A stretch of 64,000 bases of DNA from Rhodopirellula sp. SM50 (GTDB lineage Bacteria > Planctomycetota > Planctomycetia > Pirellulales > Pirellulaceae), in NCBI RefSeq assembly GCF_002289565.1, contig NZ_NTFY01000004.1:124001-188000 (forward strand), written 5' to 3'. The notes beneath the pieces are model-generated. The model did not search any database. It was given only the letters and a program-made list of their open reading frames with translations, and was not told the origin of the DNA. The number at the start of each line of letters is the position of its first letter. The stretch's first letter is position 1. The translations under genes and the position numbers were made by a program. This document shows positions 9,661-19,400 of this stretch, piece by piece.

Positions 9661-9763
9661 TGGGGACAGACCCTGGGTGAATGGGGACAGACCCTGGGTG
9701 AATGGGGACAGACCCTGGGTGAATGGGGACAGACCCTGGGTGAATGGGGACAGACCCTGGGTT
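9661..9763. repeat. Five 21-bp tandem repeats (GGGGACAGACCCTGGGT)
   Basis: Five nearly identical tandem copies of a 21-bp unit, TGGGGACAGACCCTGGGTGAA, with the last copy diverging after the core. The core is the one seen 1.6 kb upstream at 8013-8094, on the other side of the RAYT gene and in the same orientation. From 9397 to 9660 I see no gene or clear structure. The repeats end about 180 bp before the next gene. Confidence 0.9.
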
Positions 9764-9944
9764 TGGGGGCGGTAAAGAGGGGAGAATGGGATAAATTGGT
9801 GTGTGTCGTGTAGACGGCCGTTGGCGCGAACGCCAGATTAGGCGTGTAGTGAATGGGGAAAACGGTCGCGAAACGATGAAATGTATGGTTCGTCGTCGCT
9901 ACCGTTCACGTCGCGTCCCCATCGCCTCCCCATGGAGAGACACG

Positions 9945-10751
9945 GTGATCTTTGACCCCAATGAATCGCATCAGTTGACCGGCACGCATGCGGCATTGTA
10001 CCGCGAGTCGCTCGGAGTGATGCTGGATGTTTTCCGCGAGGCTCTGTTTGACGGGAGCGAGAATTACGTGTCGATCTGGTCTTTCGGCGTTACCTTGTTT
10101 GATGAATTGCACTGGCAACAGCAACTGAGTTTATTGCTTTCGGTTTCCCGCTGTGCCTTAAACGGATCCGGGGATCCAGAGAAATGGAGCGCGCTAGAAA
10201 AAGCATCGTTCTACGCCGTCTATCGAAACGTCCTTTCCTATCTCGAAATTGAACGTGACCTGGAACGGATGGACGCGTCGGAGATGGAGTACACGCTCGA
10301 CGAGGACGAGTTAGATTTAGAGGATGACGACGAGTGCGACGACTACGACGACGGCGGTGACGAAGGGGAGGAGGACGAACAGAGTTGGCAGGAACTGATC
10401 ACCGCGGCCTATCAGGAAAAGTGTCTTCGGGAGGGGCTGACACCCGAGGAGATCGAAGCGTACTTGCGATACACTCCCGACGGCGATGGCGATCTTCAGC
10501 ACTGGTTTAGCTTGTTAGAAAGTCTCGCCGATCAGACGTTGGACGACCGCGACTTTGAGATGGCGGCGACGTTGATGGATGCCGATCCCGAAATCGCGAC
10601 GGTCATCAAAACCCAGCTCGGGATCCAACCGGATTACTTCATCGCCACCGCCGACGAACCGTCGAGTGAGGCGGTCAGTGAGATGTTCCAAGAACTGGCC
10701 GAGCTTGCGGGGGTGCCTGCGGTCGGCGGAGGCGACGACGCCCCGTATTGA
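9945..10751 (+). CDS. Hypothetical acidic protein
   Basis: A 268-residue soluble protein that I do not recognise. I chose the GTG at 9945 because GGAGAG lies 5 bp upstream; longer in-frame starts (ATG 9876 or further) add an Arg-rich, low-quality N-terminus. Its centre (about residues 110-145) is a very acidic stretch of Asp and Glu, followed by a helical region with 'GLTPEEIEAYLRYTPDGDGD' and an Asp/Glu-rich C-terminal domain. No signal peptide or membrane segment is visible. It stands between the repeat array and a convergent gene and has no apparent operon partner. Confidence 0.6.
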   Translation: MIFDPNESHQLTGTHAALYRESLGVMLDVFREALFDGSENYVSIWSFGVTLFDELHWQQQLSLLLSVSRCALNGSGDPEKWSALEKASFYAVYRNVLSYLEIERDLERMDASEMEYTLDEDELDLEDDDECDDYDDGGDEGEEDEQSWQELITAAYQEKCLREGLTPEEIEAYLRYTPDGDGDLQHWFSLLESLADQTLDDRDFEMAATLMDADPEIATVIKTQLGIQPDYFIATADEPSSEAVSEMFQELAELAGVPAVGGGDDAPY

Positions 10752-10850
10752 CTGCCCGGTAAAACGCGATCGGACTGCGCCGCTTTTTCATCGCGACGCA
10801 ATCCGATCGATGGTTGATTTGCAGCAAAGGCTGCCGCTCTGTCCTGCCGC

Positions 10851-11705
10851 TCAGTTTTCGTTCGACGCGAGGGGCTTGGGTTCCCATTTGAGTTCCCCTG
10901 CGAGGCGAACTTGCGCGGCTTCGATGGCTTTCATCAATTGCTCGGCCAGCAGGTTGATGTCCTTGTCTTTGCTCACCAGTTCTCCGCCAGATTCCTGGCC
11001 CTGGAGCGGGGCCACGGTTTCGGTTGCCAGTTCGCCGAGTTCGATTTCGCCTTGTTCGGCGACGGCACGCAGGTAAACTTGGGCGACGGTCAGGTGCCGA
11101 AGTGATTGTCCCACGTCGTAGCGGTACTGGTCACGGTCGCGTTCGAGCCGGGCCGATCGAATCTCTTTTTCGTCCGCGGCCAGTTCGGTGGATACCGGTT
11201 TCTTGTTGGGCTGGTACTGCGACGTTTTACGCTCTGCGTAGTCGCTGGTGGCACGAATCAGGTGCGATTTGGCGACTGCCAGTTCGCCCATGGTTGCGAG
11301 CACTTCAATCTCTCGCGGGGTCGGCGGCGTTTCGTTATCTTGCAGACAGATCGACACTTCGTCGATTTTGTCGGCGATCGTCATGATTCTCGATTCCTCA
11401 CGGACCATGGCTGCCGACGCGGCCAGATTGAGCCATGCGGAGCATTTGTCGAGCGATTCGGCCAGCGCCGCGCTGTCTGTCGAAGCGGCTTGATTGCGCA
11501 CCTCCGTCAGATTCTCCAATGCCTCGTAGCAGAGCGGCCAGTAAGCACTGTTGGACACGATCACCCAGCCACGCAAGTTTTCGGGGCGTTCATCTCGAAT
11601 CGTCGGTCGATCGGCTTGCTTGACAGCCGGTTCATCGGCAACGCTATTGCCTGACAAAACACCAAAACCAGCCACCAAAGCAGCGAACGCAAGGGTCATC
11701 TTCAT
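10851..11705 (-). CDS. Hypothetical secreted protein
   Basis: A 284-residue protein with a clear N-terminal signal peptide (Lys, then a hydrophobic stretch ending near SVADEP), so it is probably exported to the periplasm. The mature part is almost entirely helical and Ala/Glu/Leu-rich, with a motif 'RGWVIVSNSAYWPLCYEALENL' at about residues 45-66, and ends in a Lys/Glu tail. I do not recognise a family; the helical pattern resembles structural or periplasmic helix-bundle proteins of unknown role. It is transcribed towards the acidic hypothetical gene and has no close co-directional neighbour. Confidence 0.6.
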   Translation of the reverse strand: MKMTLAFAALVAGFGVLSGNSVADEPAVKQADRPTIRDERPENLRGWVIVSNSAYWPLCYEALENLTEVRNQAASTDSAALAESLDKCSAWLNLAASAAMVREESRIMTIADKIDEVSICLQDNETPPTPREIEVLATMGELAVAKSHLIRATSDYAERKTSQYQPNKKPVSTELAADEKEIRSARLERDRDQYRYDVGQSLRHLTVAQVYLRAVAEQGEIELGELATETVAPLQGQESGGELVSKDKDINLLAEQLMKAIEAAQVRLAGELKWEPKPLASNEN

Positions 11706-12103
11706 TGCTCAACGTCTCATGGGAAGGAGAGTAGGGGATTGAGCTTCGAACAACTCAGCTCATTGCTCTCTTCGCTAACGCAAGCATTGGGCCAATTCGA
11801 TGGGGCGTGATTGAAAATGCGCGAAAAGGCATCTTTTGGAGTCGAATGCCCGACCACACCTCACAATCACTGACGGTTCTCGCCATGTTCTGGAAAAACA
11901 TTTTCCAGTGCGTTTAAAACATCTTTCCGAAACGGCCTGTCATCTTTTCAAAACGGCCTGTCATCTTTCCAAACCGGCCTGTGCAGGAGTAACGGGTCCC
12001 TTGACTTTGCGGTCCCTGAACTCGAATCCCAATCTCGCTGCGGATGCTCCAACGCGGATCGCCCGCGTCGAGCGACGGTAGCGACAACGTTCAGGGAGAG
12101 AGC
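11706..12103. other. Intergenic region with 21-bp tandem repeats and a hairpin
   Basis: No gene is seen. A perfect 8-bp stem, CTGGAAAA-ACA-TTTTCCAG, lies at 11890-11908. Three 21-bp tandem units, consensus CATCTTTCCAAAACGGCCTG plus T, follow at 11920-11982. These could be terminator or REP-type sequence for the flanking minus-strand genes. The period equals that of the RAYT-flanking arrays but the sequence is different. Confidence 0.75.
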
Positions 12104-13186
12104 TTAGCCCCAGGCCTGGTGAAGCACCCGGACGAAGTTGCCGTGGAAGATCGCGGCACGATCCGATTCGCTGTAGCCTCGGCCGGCCAGTAGGCTTTCG
12201 AGTTTCTGCAGGTCGGCGATCGTCTCGACATCGCGGGGGCATTGTTCGTTTCCAAAGCCCCCGTCCAAGTCACTGCCCAACCCACAGTGATTGGCGTTGC
12301 CGGCCAATTGGCAAACGTGGTCGATGTGGTTGGCGATGTCTTCGAGCGTGATGTTCATTTCTTTGGGATGAGATTGGCCCCGAACGAATCCGGGCACGAC
12401 CATCCAGACATCAAACGCTGCCCCCAGCACGCCGCCGCGATCGATCACCGCTTTGATTTGATCGTCGCTGAACTGCCGCGGATCGTCGACCAAGGCGCGG
12501 CACATCTGATGGCTGGCCCAAATCGACCCGCCAAACAGATCCAGGGCTTCCCAGAAACAGGCGTCGTTGAGGTGTGTGGCGTCGAGGATGATGCCCAACT
12601 GATCCATCCGCCGAATCAATTCGCGGCCCTCGTGCGGCAGACCTCCTTCGACGTCATGTCCCATCGAATAGCGGCCGATCCCGTAGTGCGAGGGCCCCAA
12701 CGCCCGCAAACCGTACTCCCAAGCCCGATCCAAATGATCCAGTGTGACGATCGAATCGGCGCCTTCCAGGGACAAGATGTACCCGATCGGGGCGTTGGCT
12801 TTGGCCGCGGCGGTCGGATCGGCCCAGCGTTTGAGATGGCTTTGCAAACCTTGAAGATCCCGGATTTGAAACATCTCGTTCTGTTCTTCCATCTCGCGGT
12901 ACCAGGCGAGTTGACCCTGAGTCATGGCCCAAGCCTGCGACGGTGATTCCCAGTTGGCGACGAACGAGCGAGGTTTCATGCAGCCGGCGATCTGAGTGGC
13001 GACACAGATTCCGATTCCGCCGCGGCGCATGTCGTGGAGCGAAACCACGCCGGCCGCTTGACCCTTCTTCAGCGGCGGCAAATTCCGTTCGGCGTCTCGG
13101 ATTTCAGACACCGGTCGCCGCAGGTCTCGATTCCATTCGATCGCGTTCATGCTGAGATCAAGGTGGGCGTCAAAGATCAAGTTCAT
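12104..13186 (-). CDS. Membrane dipeptidase (peptidase M19)
   Basis: A 360-residue zinc dipeptidase of the M19 (renal dipeptidase) family, a TIM barrel that hydrolyses dipeptides and often accepts D-residues at the C-terminal position. Visible metal-site motifs are HLDL (His8, Asp10), 'SLEGADSI' with Glu near 141, 'LDATHLND', 'SHQMCRALVDDPRQ' and the C-terminal 'GSDLDGGFG'. No signal peptide is seen, so it is probably cytoplasmic. I place the start at 13186, since upstream residues in the same frame are antisense to the neighbouring gene and have no family character. It is the last gene of a three-gene minus-strand operon (65-bp gap) with an MFS transporter and a D-threonine-aldolase-like enzyme. 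Confidence 0.88.
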   Translation of the reverse strand: MNLIFDAHLDLSMNAIEWNRDLRRPVSEIRDAERNLPPLKKGQAAGVVSLHDMRRGGIGICVATQIAGCMKPRSFVANWESPSQAWAMTQGQLAWYREMEEQNEMFQIRDLQGLQSHLKRWADPTAAAKANAPIGYILSLEGADSIVTLDHLDRAWEYGLRALGPSHYGIGRYSMGHDVEGGLPHEGRELIRRMDQLGIILDATHLNDACFWEALDLFGGSIWASHQMCRALVDDPRQFSDDQIKAVIDRGGVLGAAFDVWMVVPGFVRGQSHPKEMNITLEDIANHIDHVCQLAGNANHCGLGSDLDGGFGNEQCPRDVETIADLQKLESLLAGRGYSESDRAAIFHGNFVRVLHQAWG

Positions 13187-13251
13187 CGTTCGTCCGGGCA
13201 GAGCAGGGGAGGGGAGAGGTGAAAGGGAGGTTCGAAGGTTCGACGCGGGGG

Positions 13252-14613
13252 CTACGTATCCGATGAGGTCGCTTCGGAATCCGATCGGCGGATCTGCCGA
13301 GTCGCATCGGTCCCGAGCACGGCGATCGCGGCTAAGAAGTACATCCCGGCACAGGTCAAGAACACGTAGGTTTCGCCGCTGCCGGATGCTTCGCCGAGTG
13401 TCATCAACCGTGGCACGACGATCGAACTGGCCGCGGCGCCGAAGTTGCCCCACATGTTTCCCCAGCCGAACACGGCGGCGGTGTTTCGCCCGCCGACATC
13501 TTGCATGAACGCCCAGACCGTCGGGTTGCCGATGTCGGTCATCAGCGACACCATCGCGCAGCACGCCACGACCCACCAGACCGACTGGTAACTCAAACAG
13601 CCGAGGTAGGCAAATCCGGCCAGACAACACGTTACCGCGAGCGGCACGATCCGGCCCCAACGGTGACCCAAACGGACGACGGCGTGATTGCCCAGCCAGC
13701 CGCCGATCAACTGGCCGGGGATGGCGATCGCCAGCACCCCGGTGACCATCAATGAACCGAGCAACGCTTCGACGCCGCGCTCTTCTTTCAAGAACGTCGG
13801 CAGCCAGGTGATCAAGAAGGCCCAACCGAACACCAAGCAGAACTGGGCCAGCGAATTGAGCCACAGCGATCGGCTTTGAATGATCGCCAGCATCATCGGT
13901 CCGATGTCGCGAAGGTTGGTTGTCGCCGCGGCCGTTTGGGCGGCCGATTGATCGGAGCGGCCGATCAATTCCAGTTCCGCATCATTGACCCCCGCGTGCT
14001 CCTCCGGCCGGTTTCGAACGATCACGTAATAGGCGACCGCGACGATCAACCCGACGACGCAATACAGATACAGCACGTAGCGCCAGCTGCTGAGCTGGTA
14101 AACAAGAAACGTGGTCAGGAACGGGGCCAGCGTTCCGCCGAGTCGCCCTCCGATCGAGACGAAGGAACTGGCCTGGGCGCGGGCGCGAAAGTGAAACCAA
14201 TTGCGGATCACGCCGCTGCTGGTCGCATACGCGCCCGCTTGGGCGACACCAAAGGCCAGCCGTGCGACCAGCAAGGCGCCCAGCGTCGCCCCCATGCCTG
14301 ACCATCCAGTCAACAGCGACCACGCGAGGATGTAAAACGTCAGCATGATCCGTCCGCCGAACCGATCACTGGCCCAACCCGAAGGCACTTGAAAGAGTGC
14401 GTAGGCAAAAAAGAAAGCGCCCAACACCTCACCGATCTGTTCTCGTGATGCTCCCTTGAAATCGTTCAAGAAGGAATCGCTCTTGACGATTTCGCCAAGG
14501 CAGACACGGTCCAGATACAGCATGAACGCCATCAACACGCTGACGGCGATGATCCGTTTTCGCACCGACGTGGGTTGGATGTCGACGTGAGTTGAATCAG
14601 GGGGTGAATCCAT
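13252..14613 (-). CDS. MFS transporter, anion:cation symporter (ACS) type
   Basis: A 453-residue major facilitator with twelve predicted hydrophobic segments. It shows the loop 2-3 motif 'GWASDRFGGRIML' and an N-terminal 'LYLDRVCLGEIVKSD' typical of the ACS (hexuronate/phthalate/sialate) branch. The start at 14613 is MDSPPDS; the longer in-frame extension has no family character. It lies between the PLP enzyme upstream (73-bp gap) and the dipeptidase downstream (65-bp gap). The substrate is therefore likely a peptide or amino-acid-related acid, although the family by itself suggests organic anions. Another ACS-type transporter is at 54733. Confidence 0.85.
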   Translation of the reverse strand: MDSPPDSTHVDIQPTSVRKRIIAVSVLMAFMLYLDRVCLGEIVKSDSFLNDFKGASREQIGEVLGAFFFAYALFQVPSGWASDRFGGRIMLTFYILAWSLLTGWSGMGATLGALLVARLAFGVAQAGAYATSSGVIRNWFHFRARAQASSFVSIGGRLGGTLAPFLTTFLVYQLSSWRYVLYLYCVVGLIVAVAYYVIVRNRPEEHAGVNDAELELIGRSDQSAAQTAAATTNLRDIGPMMLAIIQSRSLWLNSLAQFCLVFGWAFLITWLPTFLKEERGVEALLGSLMVTGVLAIAIPGQLIGGWLGNHAVVRLGHRWGRIVPLAVTCCLAGFAYLGCLSYQSVWWVVACCAMVSLMTDIGNPTVWAFMQDVGGRNTAAVFGWGNMWGNFGAAASSIVVPRLMTLGEASGSGETYVFLTCAGMYFLAAIAVLGTDATRQIRRSDSEATSSDT

Positions 14614-14686
14614 GTGTTTCTGCCTGGGAGAGCATCGTGCGAGTAAGCTGGCGGGAGGGGCCGGAGGCCTGTCCCACGGGCGTTGT

Positions 14687-15790
14687 TCAAATGGTGATCC
14701 GCCTGGTCCGGGCCACGACGGGCCAGGGCTCGACGGCGCGTCCCTTGTCGACGCACCAGACTTCCGCGTGCAATGCGACCGTCGGGCAGATGTGGGTGGG
14801 AACGCCATACAGCACGGTGCCGATGGGATATTGGTCCGCGCGATCGGTCTTCAGCACCAAGTGTTCTTCGCTGTGCCCCACCGCGTCGGCGTCCTGGAGA
14901 CCAAAAAACGTGACCCGTGGAGGCTGCATTTCCGACGCCACCGCCTTGTACCCCAAGTCGATGCAAAGCAGTCCCGGGGCGGGCCGGCTGATCACGCGGG
15001 CCAGCAGCACGGCGGCCTGATCGACTTCCATCGGCGGCGTGAAGGTTGGCTGACCGGCGTCCCAGAGCACCGACGTTCCCGCGCTGACTTCGATGTCTGG
15101 CTCGGCGGCCAAGATCCTGGACGAGACCGTACCGCAGCCGACGACTTTGGGGACCGCCAAGCCTTCGGCCAGAAGTTCTCGTCGCAAGTCCCACACCGGC
15201 TCAAACGCGGCGGCAACCTGTCGCCGCACCAACGCCTCATCGGTGTCATGGATGTGCCCGTCGTAGGCGTGCAGCCCTGCCGGACGAAGGCCCTTGGCGG
15301 CGGCAAGGAAGCGGTACAATGCGAGGGCGTCGGCGTTGGGGCGAATGCCGGTCCGATTCATGCCAATGTTCAAATCGATCAACACATCCACGCTGACTCG
15401 CCGGCGCTGGGCGGCTTCGGAGAGCGACTGGGCGATTCGCGTGTCGTCGACGATTGTCGAAAACTGGGTTTGGGGAAACGTAGCGACCAGTTCCACCAGT
15501 CGCCGGACGTTGGGCCCGACGGGTTGGTAGGCGAGAAGCACGTCGCGTCCGCCTGCCGCCGCGGTCATCTCCGCCTCCGCGATCGTGGAGGTTTTGAATT
15601 TGCCGATCCCGGCCTCCAGCTTCATCTGAATGATCTGCGGCAACTTGTGCGTCTTGACGTGTGGTCGCAAACGATCCGCACCTGCCCAGGCAATCATGCG
15701 TTGAAGATTGGCCCGCACCCGCTCGGGATAGATCAGCAGCGTCGGGGAGGGGATTTCGTCGGCGTTGTCGAGTTCGTACCAGGACGGCAT
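14687..15790 (-). CDS. D-threonine aldolase-like PLP enzyme (alanine racemase N-domain fold)
   Basis: A 367-residue fold-type III PLP enzyme. The Schiff-base lysine is predicted to be Lys46 in 'RPHVKTHK'. The C-terminal metal-site motif 'GVPTHICPTVALH' (His333, Cys335) is characteristic of the D-threonine aldolase / D-serine dehydratase family. It probably cleaves or deaminates a D-beta-hydroxy-amino acid in the cytoplasm. The ATG at 15790 is preferred over the TTG at 15793. It is the first gene of an operon with an MFS transporter and an M19 dipeptidase, suggesting uptake and breakdown of D-residue-containing peptides or amino acids; that role is inference. Confidence 0.85.
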   Translation of the reverse strand: MPSWYELDNADEIPSPTLLIYPERVRANLQRMIAWAGADRLRPHVKTHKLPQIIQMKLEAGIGKFKTSTIAEAEMTAAAGGRDVLLAYQPVGPNVRRLVELVATFPQTQFSTIVDDTRIAQSLSEAAQRRRVSVDVLIDLNIGMNRTGIRPNADALALYRFLAAAKGLRPAGLHAYDGHIHDTDEALVRRQVAAAFEPVWDLRRELLAEGLAVPKVVGCGTVSSRILAAEPDIEVSAGTSVLWDAGQPTFTPPMEVDQAAVLLARVISRPAPGLLCIDLGYKAVASEMQPPRVTFFGLQDADAVGHSEEHLVLKTDRADQYPIGTVLYGVPTHICPTVALHAEVWCVDKGRAVEPWPVVARTRRITI

Positions 15791-15954
15791 CAATTTGTTT
15801 TAGGAATAACCGGAGGGAGGGGGGGAGGCCGTCATTCGCGGTGAAGCGGAACTTCGGCGGCGGGAGACCGGAGTATAACGACGACGATGCGTCGAGGGGG
15901 ACGCGGCATTGCGGCGACACACTTGTTCGACCCTCCCCTCGCTTCACAGCGTTG

Positions 15955-16257
15955 CCTCTCTGGGGGACATCGATTCTTTTGCTGCAGGATTTTGCAATCC
16001 ATTTAGAGTCTCTCCCTCTGGGAGAGATGGCGTTTGCGCAGCGAGCAAACGCCAGAGAGGGCCGTCGCTGCGGACGTTTTAGAACCGAACGGAAAATCAG
16101 TGTCGGATCTAGCCAGTGGGGTCGGCTTCCAGCCTGTCATTCCAGCATCGACAGGCTGGAAGCCGATCCCACTTATTTTCCGTGCGTTGCTTAGCGACTT
16201 CCGCTACGATCAGATCCGTCACTTCGACAATTGACGTCCCGCGGGGAGGGTCGACTG
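15955..16257. repeat. 190-bp inverted-repeat element, copy 2, interrupted
   Basis: Second copy of the element at 4995 and 32917, with the same hairpins and right end AATTGACGTCCC. It is interrupted after GGACGTTTTAG by 112 bp (16083-16194). Removing the insert restores the alignment to copies 1 and 3 across the junction (GCGGACGTTTTAG then CGACTTCC). The rest of the 660-bp gap, 15791-15954 and 16258-16450, shows no gene. Confidence 0.85.
16083..16194. mobile_element. Nested palindromic element inserted in copy 2
   Basis: A 112-bp insertion flanked by TTAG (16079-16082 and 16191-16194). Its outer ends are imperfect inverted repeats, with ACGGAAAAT near the left and ATTTTCCGT near the right. 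The core is a long stem, GGCTTCCAGCCTGTC/GACAGGCTGGAAGCC. A related, degraded element lies at 40989-41080. No protein is encoded, so movement would require a transposase in trans. Confidence 0.8.
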
Positions 16258-16450
16258 AAAAACCGACGTGATCTCCTGCAAGAGCGTGATCTCCTGCAAG
16301 AGGTTGACTTGAACCTCGTCGCATGAATCACGTCGTCAAATGCTGCGGAGGCTCGCAAATGATTTACAATGGATAGCGGATGATCCTTCCTCCCCATGCA
16401 TCCCGCCGCTTCAGATCACGTTGAAACAGCACGCCCTCCCCCGCCCCGCC

Positions 16451-19400
16451 ATGAGTTTGCTCAAACTCCCGCACGTCGTTCTGGCCGGTTTCTTGATCGC
16501 GACTTCGCCGGTTTCGGTCGTCGCGGGTGAGCCCGCGTTGACGCCCTCGGTCGACTTTGCCAAGGACGTCTACCCGATCTTGCAGCGGTCTTGCTTTGAA
16601 TGCCACGGAGCGGAAAAGCAGGAAGCCGGTTTGCGTTTGGATCGCCGCAACGATCTTCTTGAATCGGGTTCGGTCGAGCCGGGGAATCCGCACGAGAGCG
16701 AGTTGTTGCGGCGTGTGGTCTTGCCGCGCGGGCACGACGAAATCATGCCGGCGATCGGCGATCCCTTGTCCGCATCACAGGTCGACGTGCTGCGTCGCTG
16801 GATCGCCGCGGGAGCGGATTGGCCGGAAACGTTCGTCGCAGCTGAGCACTGGGCCTACGTCGCCCCGCACCGTCCCGCCTTGCCGAACATTGACGACCTC
16901 GCGTGGCCCCAATCGCCGATCGACCATTTTGTGCTGCACCGACTTGAAGCGGAGAACCTGACTCCGGCGCCGAAGTCACGGCCGGAAAAACTGATCCGTC
17001 GGTTGTATTTGGACTTGATCGGATTGCCGCCGACGGCTGACGAGGTCGAAGCGTTCGTTCGCGATCCGAGCCGCCGGCATTACGAGTCGATCGTCGATGC
17101 GTTGCTCAGTCGTCCACAGTTCGGCGAACGCTGGGCGCGTCCCTGGTTGGACTTGGCACGCTATGCCGATTCCCATGGATTTCAACGCGACAACTTTCGT
17201 GACATCTGGGCCTATCGCGATTGGGTCATCAACGCGCTCAACGACGACATGCCGTTTGATCAGTTTACGATCGAGCAAGTCGCCGGCGACCTGTTGCCCG
17301 CCGCGACGGCGTCACAAAAAATCGCGACGGGATTCCACCGCTGCACGCCGACCAACGTCGAAGCCGGATCGCTGCCCGAAGAAACCCGCATCGAGCAAGT
17401 CATCGATCGGGTCAATACGACCGGCGCCGTTTGGTTGGGGACGACGTTGGAGTGCTGTCAGTGTCATGATCACAAGTACGATCCGTTTACAACGAAGGAG
17501 TACTACCAGTTGTTGGCCTATTTCAACAACACGGTGCAGGAAGCCGACCGGGCCAACCCCAAGCAACCTTCGTCGATCAAGTTTCAAGGGCCCAGCATGC
17601 CCTTGCAAGATCCGCCCCGCGACCAACAACGCCTGGCGCTGCAGCGACAACTTGATGACGTCAAAGACCAACAGCAGCAACGCCGAGAGCAACTCTCCGC
17701 CGGTCTGGACGAATGGGGCGAGGGGCTTTCCGAGTGGATCGCTCAATCGCCGCAGGCACACACGCTCGAGGTCATCGAGTTTGAATCCGAAGGCACGACC
17801 GACTCCTATGAGCGCCTCGACGATGGTTCGATCTTGCTGCAAGGCGGTGACCCGCCGGACAAGGACCGGTACAGGGTTCTGGTAACGGCCCAGGTTCCTC
17901 GCGTCACCGCGATTCGCTTGGACGTGTTGCTCGACGAATCGCTTCCCGATTCTGGACCGGGGCGGAACGAGCGGCGTAATTTTGTCTTGAACGATTTTCA
18001 TGTGGAGCGTGTCGCAACCGCCGTGGCCGATGACGGGGCCGAGACGGTGGAGCAAAAGCAGTCGCTTTCCTTCTCGGCGGCGAAGGCGAGTTTTTCGCAA
18101 AAGAACTATCCCGTGGCCGGTGCGATCGATGACGATCCGAAAAGTGGCTGGGCGATTTCACCGCAACAGGGTAAACTGCACTGGGCGACGTTTGTGCTGG
18201 ACGAGCCGATCGAGCTTGCCGCCGAACGACCGTTGGCGATCACGATGACGCAACACTTCGGCCGAGCGCTGACCATCGGACGTTTCAAGCTTTCGGTCGT
18301 GACCGGAGACGTTGACGCCGAAGCCGTCCCCGAAGCGATCGCCCGGGCAGCGCGAAAGTCTCCGGCCGAATGGTCGGACAAGGAACGGAAAACGCTGGTC
18401 CAATACCGGGTCGAGCGGGACAAGGCATTTAATGCACTCGACAAGCAGATCGCTCAGCTGCAAAAGCAGCTCAAGCAGCTGGCGCCCGACACGACGTTGG
18501 TGATGATCGAACTGGACCGACCGCGAACGCCCGCAGTGTTTGAGCGGGGCGATTATCGCACGCCGGGCGATCCCGTTGAGCCCGGCACGCCGGCGGTCTT
18601 GCACCCTCGCCCTGACGGGCCGGAGAACCGTCTGACGTTGGCCCGTTGGTTGGTTTCACGCGACAACCCGCTGGTGGCTCGCGTGACCGTCAATCGTTGG
18701 TGGATGGAACTTTTCGGCGCCGGCATTGTCACCACACCGGAGGATTTCGGCATCAAGGGGGAACCGCCCTCGCATCCTCAATTGCTTGATTGGTTGGCGG
18801 TTGAGTTGATGGACAAGGGATGGTCGATGAAACGTTTGCTCAAGACCATCGTCACGTCGGCGACTTATCAGCAATCGTCCAACGTTCGCTATGAACTTCG
18901 CGACGTCGACGCGGAGAACCGTCTGCTGGCGCGTGGGCCACGCTTCCGAATGGACGCCGAGATGATTCGCGACAATGCGCTGGCGATCTCGGGCTTGTTG
19001 AGTTTGCGTCAACACGGCCCCTCGATTCGCCCCTACCAACCTGACGGTGTTTGGTCCAAGGTCGGCGGCGAGGCGTATGATTATGAAGTCAGCCCGGGCG
19101 GCGAGCGACATCGGCGTGGCATCTATGTCGTCGTCAAGCGGGGCTCGCCGTATCCCAGTTTCATTAACTTCGACGCCACCGCGCGGTTGGCCTGTACCGT
19201 CAAGCGTTCTCGGACCAATACGCCGTTGCAAGCGTTAACCTTGCTGAACGATCCGGTTTACGTCGAAGCCGCCCAAGCCCTGTCGTCAAGAATTGCGGCC
19301 GAACGAGGCGACGCATCGATCGACGACCAAATCAAGTTTGCGTTTCAGTTGTGCACGGCGCGGCAACCGAACGCCAGTGAGCTGGCGACGCTTCGTCATC

